Positions 10,678 to 24,806 of a DNA stretch of 64,000 bases are shown piece after piece. This stretch comes from Auanema rhodensis. Its lineage: Eukaryota; Nematoda; Chromadorea; Rhabditida; Rhabditidae. Location of the stretch: assembly GCA_964057225.1 (NCBI GenBank), contig OZ059897.1:13268001-13332000 (forward strand), read 5' to 3'. A program made the translations under genes and the position numbers. The first letter of the stretch is position 1, and every line of letters starts with the position of its first letter. The notes under the pieces are model-generated. The model made no database searches. It was not told where the DNA came from and was given only the letters and a program-made list of their open reading frames with translations.

Positions 10678-13640
10678 TCAAATTGCCGAGAGATACATTT
10701 TTGGCTCAATCTTATGTGGAAGTTGTTGTATTGCCTGAGGGCATTCAGCGTCTGGAGTCATGAGGTGACTATCTACTGACTTGCTGTCCTCACCGCTGGC
10801 CAACGGACTATCCGGCTCATCATCTGAGGTTAGGTCATCCTCCTGGTAGCTCACACTGTTATCAAACGTTGTTGGGAAAGTTGCAGCAGGAGTTGTTGTC
10901 TGAAACTGTAGGTGATAAAAAATAGTCAGTTTAGATTTAGAAGCAGCATGAGCTTCTTTCGCAACTTGTTTTATGAAAAGTGGAAAATATTTACCATATA
11001 TTCATTGTTTCCTGTAGCATGAATAGCCATGGCTTGATTTTGAGCCATAATCTTTGTCATTTTTCCCTGAGCTCCCAGCATATCTTCCAATTTATTAATA
11101 TATTCAATAGCTGATCGTAAGATTTCAACCTAAAAACATAACAGCTTACTTTATACTGTATTACTTTTTTCTCACCTTTGGTAGCCTTTGATTTGGGTTT
11201 GGACAAGTTCTTTGTTTTACTACTTCAAATGCTTCATTAACTTTCCTCAAGCGTCTTCGTTCACGCATTGTAGCAGCCTTCCGACGATCAACTAAAAAAT
11301 ATTGTTAGAAAGCATTATTGAACAAACGAATGATACGTTTAGATCTGCGGGGTGGATTTCCAGGATCATTCACATCCATAGCTCCATCATCAGAAGTAAG
11401 AGTAGTAGATCCAAGATGAATTTCTAAAGAAGATAAGGAATGATAAAACAATTTTCAACTTTATAATTCTAACCATCTTTTTCTTGTTTGATTGCTATAT
11501 CTTTAACATCAGTGCCCACAGGAGTAAATTCGATATTTCTTTGAGTTCCAAAAGTTGTGAGTTCAGGATAAAATCCTGACGAGGATGTAGCCTGGCCAGC
11601 ATAAGATGGATAATAGTTGTATCTGAAATATGAAATTTTTTGTATAAAGTTCATTTCAATTAAAATTCTATAATTGTTCCAGAAAATACATGTAACTATC
11701 ATATTGATTAATAAAATGTTTTAAATTTAAAATACAATGAAGATTTATGTTAAAACGATTTCCCTTAATACAAAAAAAATTTTTTGTATATAATTTCTTT
11801 CCTTTTCATCTTTATCCTCGCCGTGATTCGTCGTTGACTTTACACCAAAGCTATGTATCCATCCATTCTTAACTTCAGAAGTAGACTAGATGAAGAGTCA
11901 GCTGTCGTTCATCAATCAACCATTTCGAGTTCTTTCTCCCTCTCTTTCTCTCTCTCTCTTTCATCACTTCATTTCTTCTTCACTCTTTCCAAATCACTCT
12001 GTTTTCTTTTCTCTGTTAATCCCTAGTATACTCTCTTTCTGGAGAAATCGCCCACCTTCACGGACTAGAAGAAAACGAACTGATCTTCTAATGAGGTTTG
12101 ATACCGTAACCCTTGAAAGGTGAAGATCAGTTACAGTGAAAAGATTAACTATCAATTTCATTCAGAAAAAGGTTTTGAATGCAAATATTGAACATAATAC
12201 TATTAGTCCTTTAAAACACAGTTCTCAGATTATGATGAATCTGTTTACAATATTTTAAAAATCAATTCTCATGTGTTTTATAATATCTGAAGAAGTAGTA
12301 CGAATAGTAGTTTTCAATTCTCTAAAGAATCATCTAAGATCTTTAAATTGAATAAAAGTATTTTGAGGATAATTTTATATTTTACAGTATCATACGATTC
12401 AGTAATAATAAAATCATATTAATTCACTAAAAAAAAGACTTTGAAGAGCCAACTAGCAGAATAAAGCAGAATTTGGAAGATAACGACTTGACCACTGCAT
12501 ACCGCAGAGCGTTAATAATAAAAATCTTTGTGAAGGTGAAGGACATTTGGTGATCCAAGTAGCACATGTAGCGCAACTGGCGTGCCTACCCCAATCAGGT
12601 GGTCTTCTATGTACTAGAAAGAAGCTCGAACAGACACCACCCTCAAGCCAGTTGCCTCTACGAGAGTACTCGTTGGCAGTTCACCTCTTCAGTTGCTACA
12701 TTGGTTCAACCTTATATTCCTTAACGTCGTCTAGAATGCCAGTATAGCTAGTCATCGCCATCTCCATTCCGCCATCTATCTAATTTCTCTCTGTTGTGGA
12801 GGATTTGTAAACTACGAAATGCACTTTTCTTTCGGATGTATTTCTAGTAATTCTTTCAAATTTTAAAGTCAGAAACTATCTTTTTAATTGTTCTGTTTCA
12901 AAAATATCATTTCTACTTCCTGTTCCCAAAAAATTATTTGAAATGGAATATGTCTTTGATTCCTTTTTCTTCAAACTTTTCGAAATTGACAAATTTGTTT
13001 CGGAGTAATGATTTATATCAAAACCTGTCAACATTGTTCTCAACTCACAAGATCGTTTGATGATATAACTTTCCATATTCTCAAACTTTTATAGACAATA
13101 TCTCATTTAAGAATAGTCTTAAAGTTTTGTTTTTTTGTGATTTTTACACAAAATTATAATACAAATAGTATAGATAAGAGAGATATATATTGGATATTAA
13201 AAGGTACTTAGCCGAATAGAGGTCACAAGGCCTAATTTTTCAAATATATTTGATATTTATATTATAAATGTTTTAAAATATTTATATTATAAACTCAAGA
13301 ATAAAACGTTTTGATATGGAATTATATTCAAAATTGCTTGTGAGAGCAAATGCATATGAAAAGTAAATGATACTGTTGATTTAAATGAGAACTCTAAGCT
13401 TTCAAAACAAGAAAATCAGTTGGCTCACCTGTATATATCATAGTTAACTGCAGCATAGTCAGTCGGCTGAGCAGCCGCAAACGGAGCCAAAGTAGTGATA
13501 TCATTAGATGTTGAAGATGGTAAACCATTGCCAGCAGCGGCTGCTGCTACGGCGGTGGCTGCTGCCGTAGTTCCGGCTACAACTCGACTTGTAGCGGAAT
13601 AATAGATAGTTGGATCATAACAGGAAGGATCGCCATTCAT
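10678..13640 (-). CDS. hlh-1: Myogenic bHLH transcription factor, MyoD homologue
   Basis: Six exons: 13640-13429, 11622-11474, 11423-11337, 11291-11176, 11129-10995, 10899-10678; 306 aa. The basic region and helix 1 (about residues 151-175) read [20 protein letters not shown], followed by [18 protein letters not shown] and helix 2, [18 protein letters not shown]. This is the MyoD-family signature, including the Ala-Thr pair of the myogenic basic region. The N-terminus ([15 protein letters not shown], then [11 protein letters not shown] and YDIYR) fits nematode HLH-1 as I recall it, which supports the start at 13640. A plausible trans-splice acceptor (CTTCCTAG) lies about 90 bases upstream. 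The tail is acidic and Ser-rich. Known role of the family: E-box-binding regulator of body-wall muscle fate. The 1.8-kb first intron carries an E-box cluster. The Ala run ([13 protein letters not shown]) in exon 1 is unusual. Confidence 0.95.
12544..12695. promoter_or_regulatory. E-box cluster in hlh-1 intron 1 (candidate enhancer)
   Basis: Six CANNTG sites lie within about 150 bp of a GC-richer island: CATTTG 12544, CACATG 12563, CAACTG 12574, CAGGTG 12596, CAGTTG 12649 and 12690. The flanking intron is AT-rich with far fewer such sites. MyoD-family proteins bind E-boxes and commonly autoregulate, so an autoregulatory muscle enhancer is a reasonable inference, not shown by sequence alone. 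Confidence 0.5.
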
Positions 13641-16600
13641 GGTTAACACGTTGAATGGCTGCAACCCAGGAGACACGGTATATGTGGTCGTTTTGAATTC
13701 AGGATATATAGCAGAGAACTTGTAAACGAGCACTAGGAAGACCGGCTTAAAAACGATAATTAAACATAAGAATATAAGACAAATCATAAGTAATAGAGAT
13801 TATTCAGTTAAACAAAATAAAATTAATTGAATCTCATGGCTTAATGTCAATCTGAAGTATCATGAACACGTGACACTTTTCAAAAATGGAAGTGCATACA
13901 AGAAAAAAAGAATCTGAAGCCTGCTTAAAGGCTGTTGTGTCGCCGCAGGAACAGTTGCAGCGTCAGGTGTGCAGCTCGCTATCGGATCTGAGATAGAAGA
14001 AGCCGAGGGACAAGGGACCTCCTCCTTCGCCTTGCCTTCTGCTCCGGCTCTCTCGCAATGGGCGGAGTCTAATGCGTTCAACTAGAATGGGCCCAGGAAG
14101 ATCTGGCCGGAGCTAAGCAAGCAAGTTAGTTTTATCCAAAAGATACGGTAATTTCAAATTATTTCCACTAATTATATAGAAAAGATGATCGATTAATAAA
14201 ATAAATTTTAAATGAACGAGGAAGAAAAAATGTTGAAACCTGATCAAGAATGTGGGAGTATACTGTAGTATAAGAGGGCAAAGATAAAATGAAAATGTTG
14301 AAATAGATTATCAAGAGGATAACAAGAGCATTTTTTTAATAAAAAATAATTTTTATAAATTTAAATATTCAATTAAAATATTAAAATAACAAACTAATTA
14401 GTATTTACATATGTTTTTTTTTCATTTCTGAACAACTGTTTTGGATAACAGACACAACACACATGCTCAGTCTCTGTTCATATAAAATGTGGTCCTCGTC
14501 TGTTACTATCACGTCATTTGCAGGCAAGTTTATCAAGTCCTAAGGCATATTGACTTTATTTCTGATTATATTCTACAACTCTTTTCTCATTTACTGAATA
14601 TATTTCTAGAAATAGATGTTAATATCATAAAATTGGCTAACTTTCATGCAAATAAGCGTGGTCCAACATCTCACACATGAACTATCAGCATTTTCAAAAT
14701 AAATAACGTATTGAGCTTTTATAACGTATTGAACTTCTAAACCATAATATTCAAATATTTTTATTTATTCAAGTAGTATCTTTATTTAATTTTTATTTAC
14801 AATATAATGCAAAGATATCTGTATGATAGAACTATATTCTTAAAAATTCTTGAAATACTCAAAAAAAGACGTCAAAACTGTTTTTTATCATTTTGAATAT
14901 ATTTGAAACATATTGAATAATTCTGTTAAGTCTTCTGTATCATAAAAGTTCCGTGTGTCGTCTCACGTTTCAGAACTTACCGTCTGCTCTTTCTTCTTTC
15001 ATTTGGCAACTTGACACCTTTTTTCCCGGAAGCCGATGAGATTAGTTCGCAAAAAAAGAAAGAAAAAGAAGATGGTCTGGTCACCAACCTTATAATTAAA
15101 TGATAAAGATTAAGCCGACAGTATTGTACCGCTTTTCTATCCGTAGAACTCTTTGAAATCAAAAGCAGTTTGATGAGAATATGTTTTTTTTGCTGGTAAT
15201 TTTGAAAATATAATTTCAACAATTTATGTAATAACTACAAGTTTTTAAATTTTTCAATGTAGCTTGGTAAATAATTCAAACCTAAGTTCATGTAATAGTT
15301 TAGTCATCATTTCGACAGCTGACCCTTATGTCCCAACAGAAGAAGCAATGCTATTTCATTCATGATAGCCCTTGAACACACCAGTCATGATATTTACAGA
15401 GACCAACTAATAGACATAGTGCCATCTAGTATATAGCCAAATCTATTACATAAATTAGTCTTTAAATCGAAACTTTAAAAAGAATTTGTTGTAAGAAATT
15501 TCGATAAATCGTATCCTGTCGCTGAGGCAAGTTAATGAAAACGGCGGCCGCCCGCTTTCGCATCTAGTCATTGTAGGATTTGGAAACTGTTCTATTAACT
15601 TTGTTGTCGTGTCTGACCCGAGAATTGCGTCACAGCTATCTGAATTGAGGTTTGTCGTCTGGTTAACATATAGATAAGAGGAAAAACTCTTTTCATCTAT
15701 GTGATCCGAAGTTAATCCTATCACTAAGTTATGTTACAATAAAAGAAAGAATCCGAAATACAAATATTAGTCTTTTAACTAAGATTATTATAATAGTTTG
15801 TAGATTTATAATAACTTAGTTATTCATAGACTTAGGACTTTTTAAAATTTATTACAATCATCAGTCTCAATACACTACTTTCTTCAATTTTAACTCATTA
15901 ATCAGAGTCTTTCTTATTTTTTTTCGAAAAATCATTCATAATACTAATCTTTCGCCAAGGGATTTTGATTCATTGCATTTCTTTAAATTATATTTGAACA
16001 CTATATCATTAAAATATTTTTAAAATAATTAAATGTTACAGTATACTCTTATTACAGTATACAGATGACTGTGTCTAAATATGTCAATATTAATTATTGT
16101 CTATAAATTAATATTTCTCTTCGATGTGCTTATTACAAATTACGTAAAATGGAATAGCTCATTACTATCACAAATACACATCAAGACAATGAAAGTAACG
16201 ATAAATCAGATTTTACTGAGAGATTTAGAAAGAATTATGAAGGATTGCAAAACAAGTTCGTTGTACGAAGTAGGGTACCAGGCCTGGAGATGATGCGATC
16301 TGGTGAGCAGACGTACAACAAATCTGTCATATATCATGATCAGAGCAGAATCATAGTCAATGAAAAACTGACACGACAGTTTATGACTCTTTATGATGGT
16401 TGTACGATGACTTCTTCGTTATTCTGCCATTTATTCCTCATCATCATCATTTTCTCTCAAAGTTTGCACCATCAGATTGTATTTTTCAATCATAAATATG
16501 AATACAACAGCATAAAAGTCGTGTAAAACAAAATTTTTTTTCAACTAAAAACAAGAAAAGTTTTGTTTGAATACCTTGTAGTAAAATTAGTTGTCTATGT

Positions 16601-17235
16601 CTTAAAACTAAAAGTATCATTCAATACTAATCATTTACTAGTTACCTACTGTATCAGGTCTCAAATAACTCCTTCTCTTCGTAGAAAAAGCTTAATTTTC
16701 CAGAGTGAAAGACAAGGAAATTTTACAAACAGCTGTTAATTAGCTTTTCCTCTAGCCCGCCTTTCTCAAGCTTTTTGTAATTGATCATCACTCTTACTCA
16801 TTTCAACTGATATCAGTTGAAGACAATCATCTAATGCTTATCCCTTTTTGTTTCTAGACAAAAAGAATTTCTAAAGACAATCAAGATGCATCTGATTGTG
16901 ATTAGTTCGATATTTATCAGAGAAATGAGGAGTGAGGGAAAGAATAAGTGCGGACACAAGGATAATAAGGATGAGATGAATGATGTAAGAAAGAAAGAAT
17001 GAGAGAAAGAGAGAGCAGTAAAAAGAAGAGGGAAAGAAAATTAAGGAAGATAAAAGAAATAATTTTAAAAGATAAAATGTTATTGATCAAATAGTCAAAT
17101 CAAGAGAAAGTGGAATGATTTCATAAACATAATATCATTATATGTATGTTACAGAAAAAAAGTTTTTTTTTAATATTTTATTCTTTAATTTTTTTTTTGA
17201 AACTTTATTATATACAAAACAGTTTTGGGAAAGCT
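13641..17235. other. Intergenic: hlh-1 upstream region and 3' flank of the P450 gene
   Basis: GC-richer block 13860-14110 lies just upstream of hlh-1 and is open on the minus strand (73 codons), but without splice support. CACGTG occurs at about 13866 and CAGCTG at 15316. At 15222-14980 (minus) there is an open frame ending at a strong donor (CAGACG|GTAAGT). At 15724-15455 (minus) an 89-codon frame with balanced codon use contains a CGGCGGCCGCCCG core. These might be non-annotated exons or regulatory DNA; I could not join them into a gene. The rest is AT-rich. Confidence 0.35.
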
Positions 17236-20200
17236 CTAACTAACAATAACATTTTGATTTTGATCCAGCCGTTTACATGATCGTTCTCTAGCTTTAACTA
17301 CACATTTATACTTTGGAGGTGACACTGTAAGCCCTAAAATTCGAGATGTTGAGATTTCAACTCCAGGTGGAGGAGCAAATGAGAATTTTTTCAAAAGATT
17401 AGCAAAAATTAAGAAAAGCTCGGCACGAGCTAAAGATTCTCCAAGACATTGTCGCTTTCCAATCGAAAAAGGAATAAACTCTTCAAATCGTCGTAATTTC
17501 CCCTCAGGAGTCAGAAATCGTTCCGGATTAAAACTCTTTGGATTTTCAAAAATGTTTGGATCCTGAAAGTAAAAATATAAAAAATTGTAAAAATTAAATG
17601 AAACTATACCTGCATAAGTATAGATATTTGAGGAATAACTAATGTTCCTTCAGGATAATAATATCCATCCATTTCAACAGTTTCAGATGTGGTACGCAAA
17701 AGATTGATTGGAAGAATATTGGCAATTCGTTGAATTTCCTGGAAATATTGAATTAGTATTACGGTAGAATATAAAGAACAAACATTAATACATGCTTGAG
17801 TATATGGTAAATTTGGTCGATCCGCTAATGTGACCATATCATTTTGACATGAATCTAATTCAAGTTGAACTTTCTCTTGAACCTGGAATAAATTATGTTT
17901 AAAAAGAAAAATAAATTAAGATAAAAAAGATTGAATGCAACCAATTACAAAGAAATATGATTAGAAATGAGAAATAGTAGTTAACGTGAATCACGTGAGA
18001 ATGATTACTTACGTCCTTATGAATAGTAGCCATTAGGAATCCCCATTTCAATGTTGTTACTGTAGTTTCCATACCAGCAAAGAATAAATCTAACAAAAGC
18101 ATTTTCATCTGCCATTCACTGAAAGATTATACATATAATTCTAATAAATAAAACAAAATAAGATAAAACATACTCAAAATATCCCATATCATCATTAGTA
18201 TCTTTTCTTTTTTTAAGTTCTTCTAAATATTTGTAAGTAAAATCATCTTCATATGGTAGATCATTATCAAAAATTGTTTTATGTTTCTGAAATATTCTTT
18301 CATATGAAAAATATTTATTTTTTTATAAATTACCTGTATATGTCCATCTAAGAAAGACCATAAATGATTTCTTAATTTCATTAATTCATTCCATTTTATA
18401 TTTAATATTGGAATATTAGATGTAAATGGTAATGCAATATATAATCCCATAATTGGATTAACTACTAATTGAGATTGTTGATCTAACAATCCGTGTAAGT
18501 GATGCATTTCCCTTGAACCCTGAAAGCAGCAAAAAATGAAATTTATATTCTTTAATTTAGTTATACTTGAGGAAATCGTTCACCAAATAGTAAATTCATT
18601 ATAATATTTCCTACACAAACAGCAATAGGACTATGCATTTCAATTGGTTCATCTAGTTCTCCAAGATAATCGGAAAACGCTTCTACCTAGAACAATTTAG
18701 ATATATTGCTTGTTTACTATAATAATATTATTTATAATACCTCATACATAATTTTTTGTTCCATCAAAGCTCTACCTACACCAAAATCACGAAGAACATG
18801 AAGTGAGAATCGTCTTTGTTCTCTCCATTTATCTCCATCTATTTGAACAACTCCATTAACTCCACCTAGACAGACAAATTTCAAATTATGTGAATAGAAA
18901 ATATAAACTTTTGTATAGATTTCAATTCAAAATAATTATTATTAATCACATTTTCTTCAATTTTTATTGGAAATTGTCACCCGTAGGAAACAAAGTTCAG
19001 AATGTTCCATTTCAACTAATTTTCTTTCTTTCTTTTCTCATCATTTTTATTTTATACGACACTTGACACTTGACACGATCTCGATACTGCCCTAATTGCT
19101 TTTTACCATAAGTAGTTTCTATTAAAATAGGAAAAAATACAATACTACAGGTAATTTTTCTGTTAAGAAGAAAAAATAATAATTTTCTTACCCATAAATG
19201 TGTCAGTCACATAATTTCTCCAACGATTACTAAACTTATCAGCATTTTGAACAAAATATTTTTTGATTGATTCCATATCGCAGACCTTAATATAGAAATG
19301 TTCTATTTTTGTACCAAATTTCAATCTTTATTCTACCATAACAAGAGGAGTTGGTCCAATCCACACAGTGAATAATCCACCGTAGCGTTGTCGCCACGAT
19401 TGGAAGAGATCATCAATGGAAATACCTAATAATATTTGAATAGTATATATAATTATATTGGAAAATATAAATATTTAACTAATTCTAATATAGAATATTC
19501 ATAAAATTAATTAATTTTTTAGTTTTATTCTCAAATACCTGAAATAAACGAAGGCATGTTGCCTGCTACTAAATATGGTGTGGGACCACGGGGTAACCTT
19601 CGCCGTTTCCAATATAATTCATAGAAAAAATATGCACATATCAACAAGCATGATGATATCTATAATTGAATGTGATAAATTTATAATTTATTTAATTTGA
19701 ATTAGCTATATGCTATGATTGTTGACGAAAATAGTTATATTAGAACAAGTTTTACTATTGAAAAGTACAATTATATTTATCTTTACAAGTTTTTTAGTAA
19801 GTTTATAGGTTTCAATAAATCTCATCTATATAATTGTCAAGAATAATTTAGTTTTTCAAATATGTATAATTATAATATTTCATCTTAAAAGAATTATTTC
19901 ATTTTTTTTGTGTATTTCACAAAAAATCTTAGGTGAAGTTTTCTACCTTTACACTACAATCTCTTATAAACTAGTTCAATACGAGATTTGTTGAAATGAA
20001 AAATTGTAAAAACTCAATCAACATCTTCATATGTACTTCAAAAAGTTATTTTTTCAGTTTTTTTGATCTTTTGATTAATAGAGATATATTCTCAGCTGAT
20101 CACATCTCACTTCAAAATATCAAAAGTATTTCAAATAGATTTTTTTTCTGTTCAATTGGATTAAATGAACATCTTGCGACATTGTATCTCTTTTTTTCTT

Positions 20201-20684
20201 CTCATTCATAGCTATATTTGAAAAATCCAACTAATCATACGAAGAGACAAGAATTGAAAAAGGAAAAAAATCTCAATTGATTCAAGTGTGAAATAGCAAA
20301 GTCAAACTATTCATCTGCACCTTATTAATACTTGAAACTAGATCTGCACTTAATCTCGGAAAAAGCTTAAAGACTTTACTCCGGATTTTCTCACTTTTTC
20401 ACAATTCATATGACGAACTTTTCTTATTAAAATACAATAGTTTCATATAAATATGTTTCAAAATTTCAAACGATTGAATGGTCAATAACTGACGTATCAA
20501 GTTATAACATTTTTCAATATAAATATTATATTCGAAGTCAATCAAATACATTTTTCAAAGTGCGCTACAAATCAAATAAAAAACTTACGTATGGAAAAGC
20601 AATTATTATCCGGAAAATTCGTGGAAGAGCAATTGCTGTTGTTACAAGAGGTATGACTATATTTGCCACTGTGCTTTGGAGCAT
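17236..20684 (-). CDS. Cytochrome P450, CYP33-type
   Basis: Twelve exons: 20684-20589, 19659-19539, 19425-19337, 19285-19192, 18865-18741, 18686-18567, 18519-18334, 18286-18174, 18118-18013, 17882-17784, 17738-17610, 17562-17236; 534 aa with every phase consistent. Microsomal monooxygenase: hydrophobic N-terminus, then the Pro-rich hinge LPRGPTPY. I-helix FAGMETT (residues 328-334), ExxR as EIQR (384-387), FNPERF (437-442), and haem loop FSIGKRQCLGESLAR with Cys465 as the likely thiolate ligand. The haem loop and spacing most resemble nematode CYP33; substrate unknown. All hallmark residues are intact. The first exon is separated by a 929-bp intron and starts MLQSTVANIV. An upstream in-frame Met at 20753 is an alternative start. 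Confidence 0.92.
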
Positions 20685-23600
20685 TTTGTTCACCTCATTC
20701 CAAACCAAAATAAAAAGAACAAAAACTAAAAAAAGAAAATTTTTAAATGTCAAAAATGAAAGAAATATATGAGAATTTGAAACAAAATATTTGAAAATAA
20801 CTGAATAATGACAGGAAACATGTGAGTTTTACAATGAAGCTTTGAAATGAATAAATGAGAAATGAAAGTCTTAAGTAAGAACTGGATATCAGAGGAAAAA
20901 ATGAGAATAATACTCAGACTAGTTGATCTGATTGATTGTAACATAATGATATAATCAGAAATTCTGTCAACAATATTGTCTTGGAAGTTACAATTTAATT
21001 TGAATCTGCTTGAGAATCTGGTATTCTAATGCTATTGCCACAGAAGTAATCTCATTTTGGTCAGCAGAGAACATTAATTAAAATTAATTGCATGAATCAA
21101 AGAATAATAATGCTTCTACAATAGCTTAGTAAGCTGATGCGATGCTTGCACCAGTTACATTGGAACGGTAAACTACCTGAAACATGCCCGTAGGTGACTT
21201 TCACGGGGGCAGATGAGACGCGAAATGGGACGTCAAACGGGGGGCAAACGATGACCAGCGAAAGTAGCCGTGGACGTTGGTTATGGGACAGACGGACATC
21301 AGGACGGATTGCGGTTACTCACAGGTTGTCTCCGTCCCTACCGTATTCTGATCTTCTGATGCCTCGTAAACTCACGTAGTCACTACAGAGGATGGTAATC
21401 ATTCACTCTGCTATGTACGTGAAAACGAAGAGAGGGAGTTCTCCATGAATAGACAAAACATCAGATGAGGATTTCATGAAATAGTGTAACCGATTTAGAG
21501 AGGGAAAGGCAAATTGTAAGAGAAGATGAGAACCTATCGTTGTTATAGTTGACGTTGGTGATCGGATGGTCAGAAGAATTGTGTCATCGACCACTCACAC
21601 TTTCAATATCTCCCTTTCTGTTATTTCCTCCTCCATCGTTCTCTCTCTCTTTCCTTCTCTCTCTCTGGTAATCTAATTCTTTATCTGTACTTCTCAGTTT
21701 CTTGATTCATCTTTCTCTCTCAATCTGTAAACCTTGACAGAATCCTCCCTTACAAGGGTTTACAATCACAAGTTATCTGACTTGTTAAATTTGTGTATGG
21801 ATGTGTTCTAAATAATTTCAATTGTTTCATTCCTTATAAAATAATTATTATAATACATATAGATTATAATATATTTTTTAATATTTCAAATACAATTAAG
21901 ATAATCATTTAATATAAACATTTAAGAAAACTGATAATTGGTAATAGATTGATTGAATTGGACGTTAGATATGTATATAATATATAAGTAACATTAGATT
22001 CTTGGCTACATATTAGTCTATACATATCTATATTTCTCGCTCTTTCTCTCTCTCTCTCTCTCGTTTACAATCAAATTCCTTAGACTATAAAGAGTGGCTA
22101 ATTCACAAGTCAATGAAATTGACGATAATGTTGATCGCAAAAAGATAAAAGTTACATAAGATTCGACAACTATTTCAAAAATAACATTAGAAACAACAAT
22201 TTTTAATCAAAAATAAAAAGAAAAACAAACAAAAAAAATTTTTCTGTTGTATTGTAGAAATCTAAGAAATGGATATACATACATACACACAGATATATGG
22301 ATAATAGTAGTAAAGGGTGTCGTATTTCCAGAATACAGACAAGTAATGAATTGGTTAGTTTAAAGCAATGAAGAGAGGACATGCTTCATTAATCTTTGTT
22401 GGTAAATGTCCAGTTTAGGACAATAACATTCTTTCTTAGAAACGTGTTGTTTGTCTGGAAGATGAATCTTCACCTGATAAAGCTTAGAAAGAAATAATTA
22501 AAAAGAATAACAATTAGAAATTAATTGAAGTTTTATTAAATATAAATTTCCCTACGAATCATTGAAGTTTCAGCAGCCAATTATGCTTCTTAACTCACCT
22601 TTATACCGTAAGCAGTTCCAATATTTTTCAGCTCTCAATACGGAATACACTAGAAACTACAATCTGTAGAAAAATCAAATATTTGTTTCTTTTAACAACT
22701 TTTTCTTCATTATTTTGCGAAACTATGGGATGTGATCTGATAACCAACCAAAAAATTCAAAGTCACATACCTCTGTGGCGAAAAATATTGTTACCTCACA
22801 ATGGTTACTAGATTTTTGATTTTTTACCTCATGACTAACAGTTCGGTAAATATTTCGCAGTTTCTTTGAAAATTACAGAAAAACTTGAACTTCTATAGTA
22901 AGTTTCCTTTTTTCGCGAAAACTATTTAAAGCAGCTATCTACAATCTATCGAAAATTATAGAATGCCTAAAGAAGAATTCAAGTAGCTACATTATAGTTT
23001 TAATTCATAATATTTCTTCTATCAGTATAATTCTTCTATTAACATAAATATTGTTGTTGTTGCTTGTTTAATAGAAATTTAAATTTAATTTGCTCAAATT
23101 TGAATATAATAAGTCACGTTTTTCACGTGATTTTTCATTTGAAATTCTTAAACTTAAATATCGGTTGCAACTAACTTTGATTTATCAATTCAATATAAAT
23201 ATTATAATTTGATTTTTAATTAAAACATATATGTTAGAATCTGCTTACGGCATAGAATTTTCTTCAAATTTTTCAACTCAAATATACAAAAGGAGTTTAT
23301 ACAGCTTTTCCGATTGTTATAGTTGTAAGCTATATTAAATCCGATATAAGCTTTTCAACATATGAACTTTCTACTTCACCTGAAGATGTGCTAATACCGC
23401 CCAGTTAATAGTTCTTTGACGTCAGCAATCGTTTTTATTTTTGTCATCCGTTCGATATTACCATTTAATCAACGCCTATAATCTCAAAGACTTCCAAACA
23501 CGACAAAGAAGACTAAAACTTCGAAGAGGTTGCTGTTCATATAACATCCTCAGCAGAACGACGATGGCGATGAAGACAGTGACCACCACAACGACGACGT

Positions 23601-24806
23601 CGCAGATGATGAAGACGATGAGAATAGCTGTTGCTGCTGCTAGTAACCTAGATCTCGTCTCTTGTCTCATCATTGAACAACACTTTCTCCAGTCTAGAAG
23701 AGATTACATCTTGTTGAACGACATGACGTTGTTCTCCTCCTTCTTCCACATCTTCATGTAGATTATCCATGAACAGAGTCACGTAAAAGTTTCTTTTGTC
23801 TTCGTTCCATTGCTGATCACCTCACATATCCTCCTGAATGGAATATTATCTGAACGTCTATCATTATCTATTTTTCTCTGATTCAAAGACCAATAGCTTC
23901 ATCATGGATAAAGATAAGTAGAACTTCGAATCGGATGACTTATCGCAAAACTTTTTGCAGTATCCGCCCCTGTTCTATATAGCTTTCTTACGCCATATTG
24001 ATTACTAGTTTTCGGAATCAGTTACGAGTATGCTATAAGAATTTCCAGATTTATATACCTTTGGTACTTTCTCCTCTCTTGCTCTCTCTTGACTTTGAAA
24101 AACGTTTGGTATGTGGTTCCTTAGGCTACATTTGAACAAGTTCTTGGAGACCAAATTACCAACTACAGTTTTCTATCATTTGTCGGAAATTATCCTAAAT
24201 GTCTTTGAAATTTGCCAACCAGTTTTGAAAGCTCGTTGATCTATCACATGTAGATATGATTTTACTTAAATGAATTCCGAATTTTTTCACATGACAGATC
24301 ATATGCCAACAATCTATTCCTATCAACGTGTTCATCTTTTTTACAATTTGAATGACTTTTGTATTAATACCAGTCTGACCTCCCTCGTCCAGTACAATTA
24401 GTCCAGTTCTAATATTTGGTCTTCATAATTTTTGTTCTTTTGATAACTTTTGCAAGAAAGTTCATAAGAGTTCAATAACTGTATGCCCACCTCTCTTTGA
24501 TAATCTATAATAGGACAGCTTAGAATCATTTTTCTTCAAAGTCGAATATGAGTGAATTTTTGCTGTTTTTGAAACGAAATTATGATCTCATATTCGTATT
24601 TACATAAACCTTTTATTTCTGTTATTCATTTGATTTACTCACTATAATTCATCAAAATCATCGGAATATTTATATATTTAATATAAATATTATTACATTT
24701 ATCTTCTAATTTTCATTTTTTAATTTTTTTAAATCTTTCTGGTCATATTTGAGTTTGAATGAAAAAGTTCTGTTCCATATTATACATTTTTGTTTCTTTT
24801 ATAGAA
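20685..24806. other. Intergenic with two GC-richer islands
   Basis: Between two divergently transcribed genes (P450 minus, HSD plus). Island 21180-21400 is open on plus (61 codons) but unsupported. Island 23480-23680 has trinucleotide-like runs; one plus frame beginning after CATCCTCAG encodes an Asp/Glu-rich stretch ending in four Cys and a stop, and other frames are also open. CT microsatellites occur at about 21635-21667 and 22041-22062. Remaining sequence is AT-rich. Confidence 0.35.

Noticed and set aside
12547-12747. tRNA-like A-box (TAGCGCAACTGG) in hlh-1 intron 1
   Set aside because: No B-box or cloverleaf pairing follows; the E-box cluster explains the composition better.
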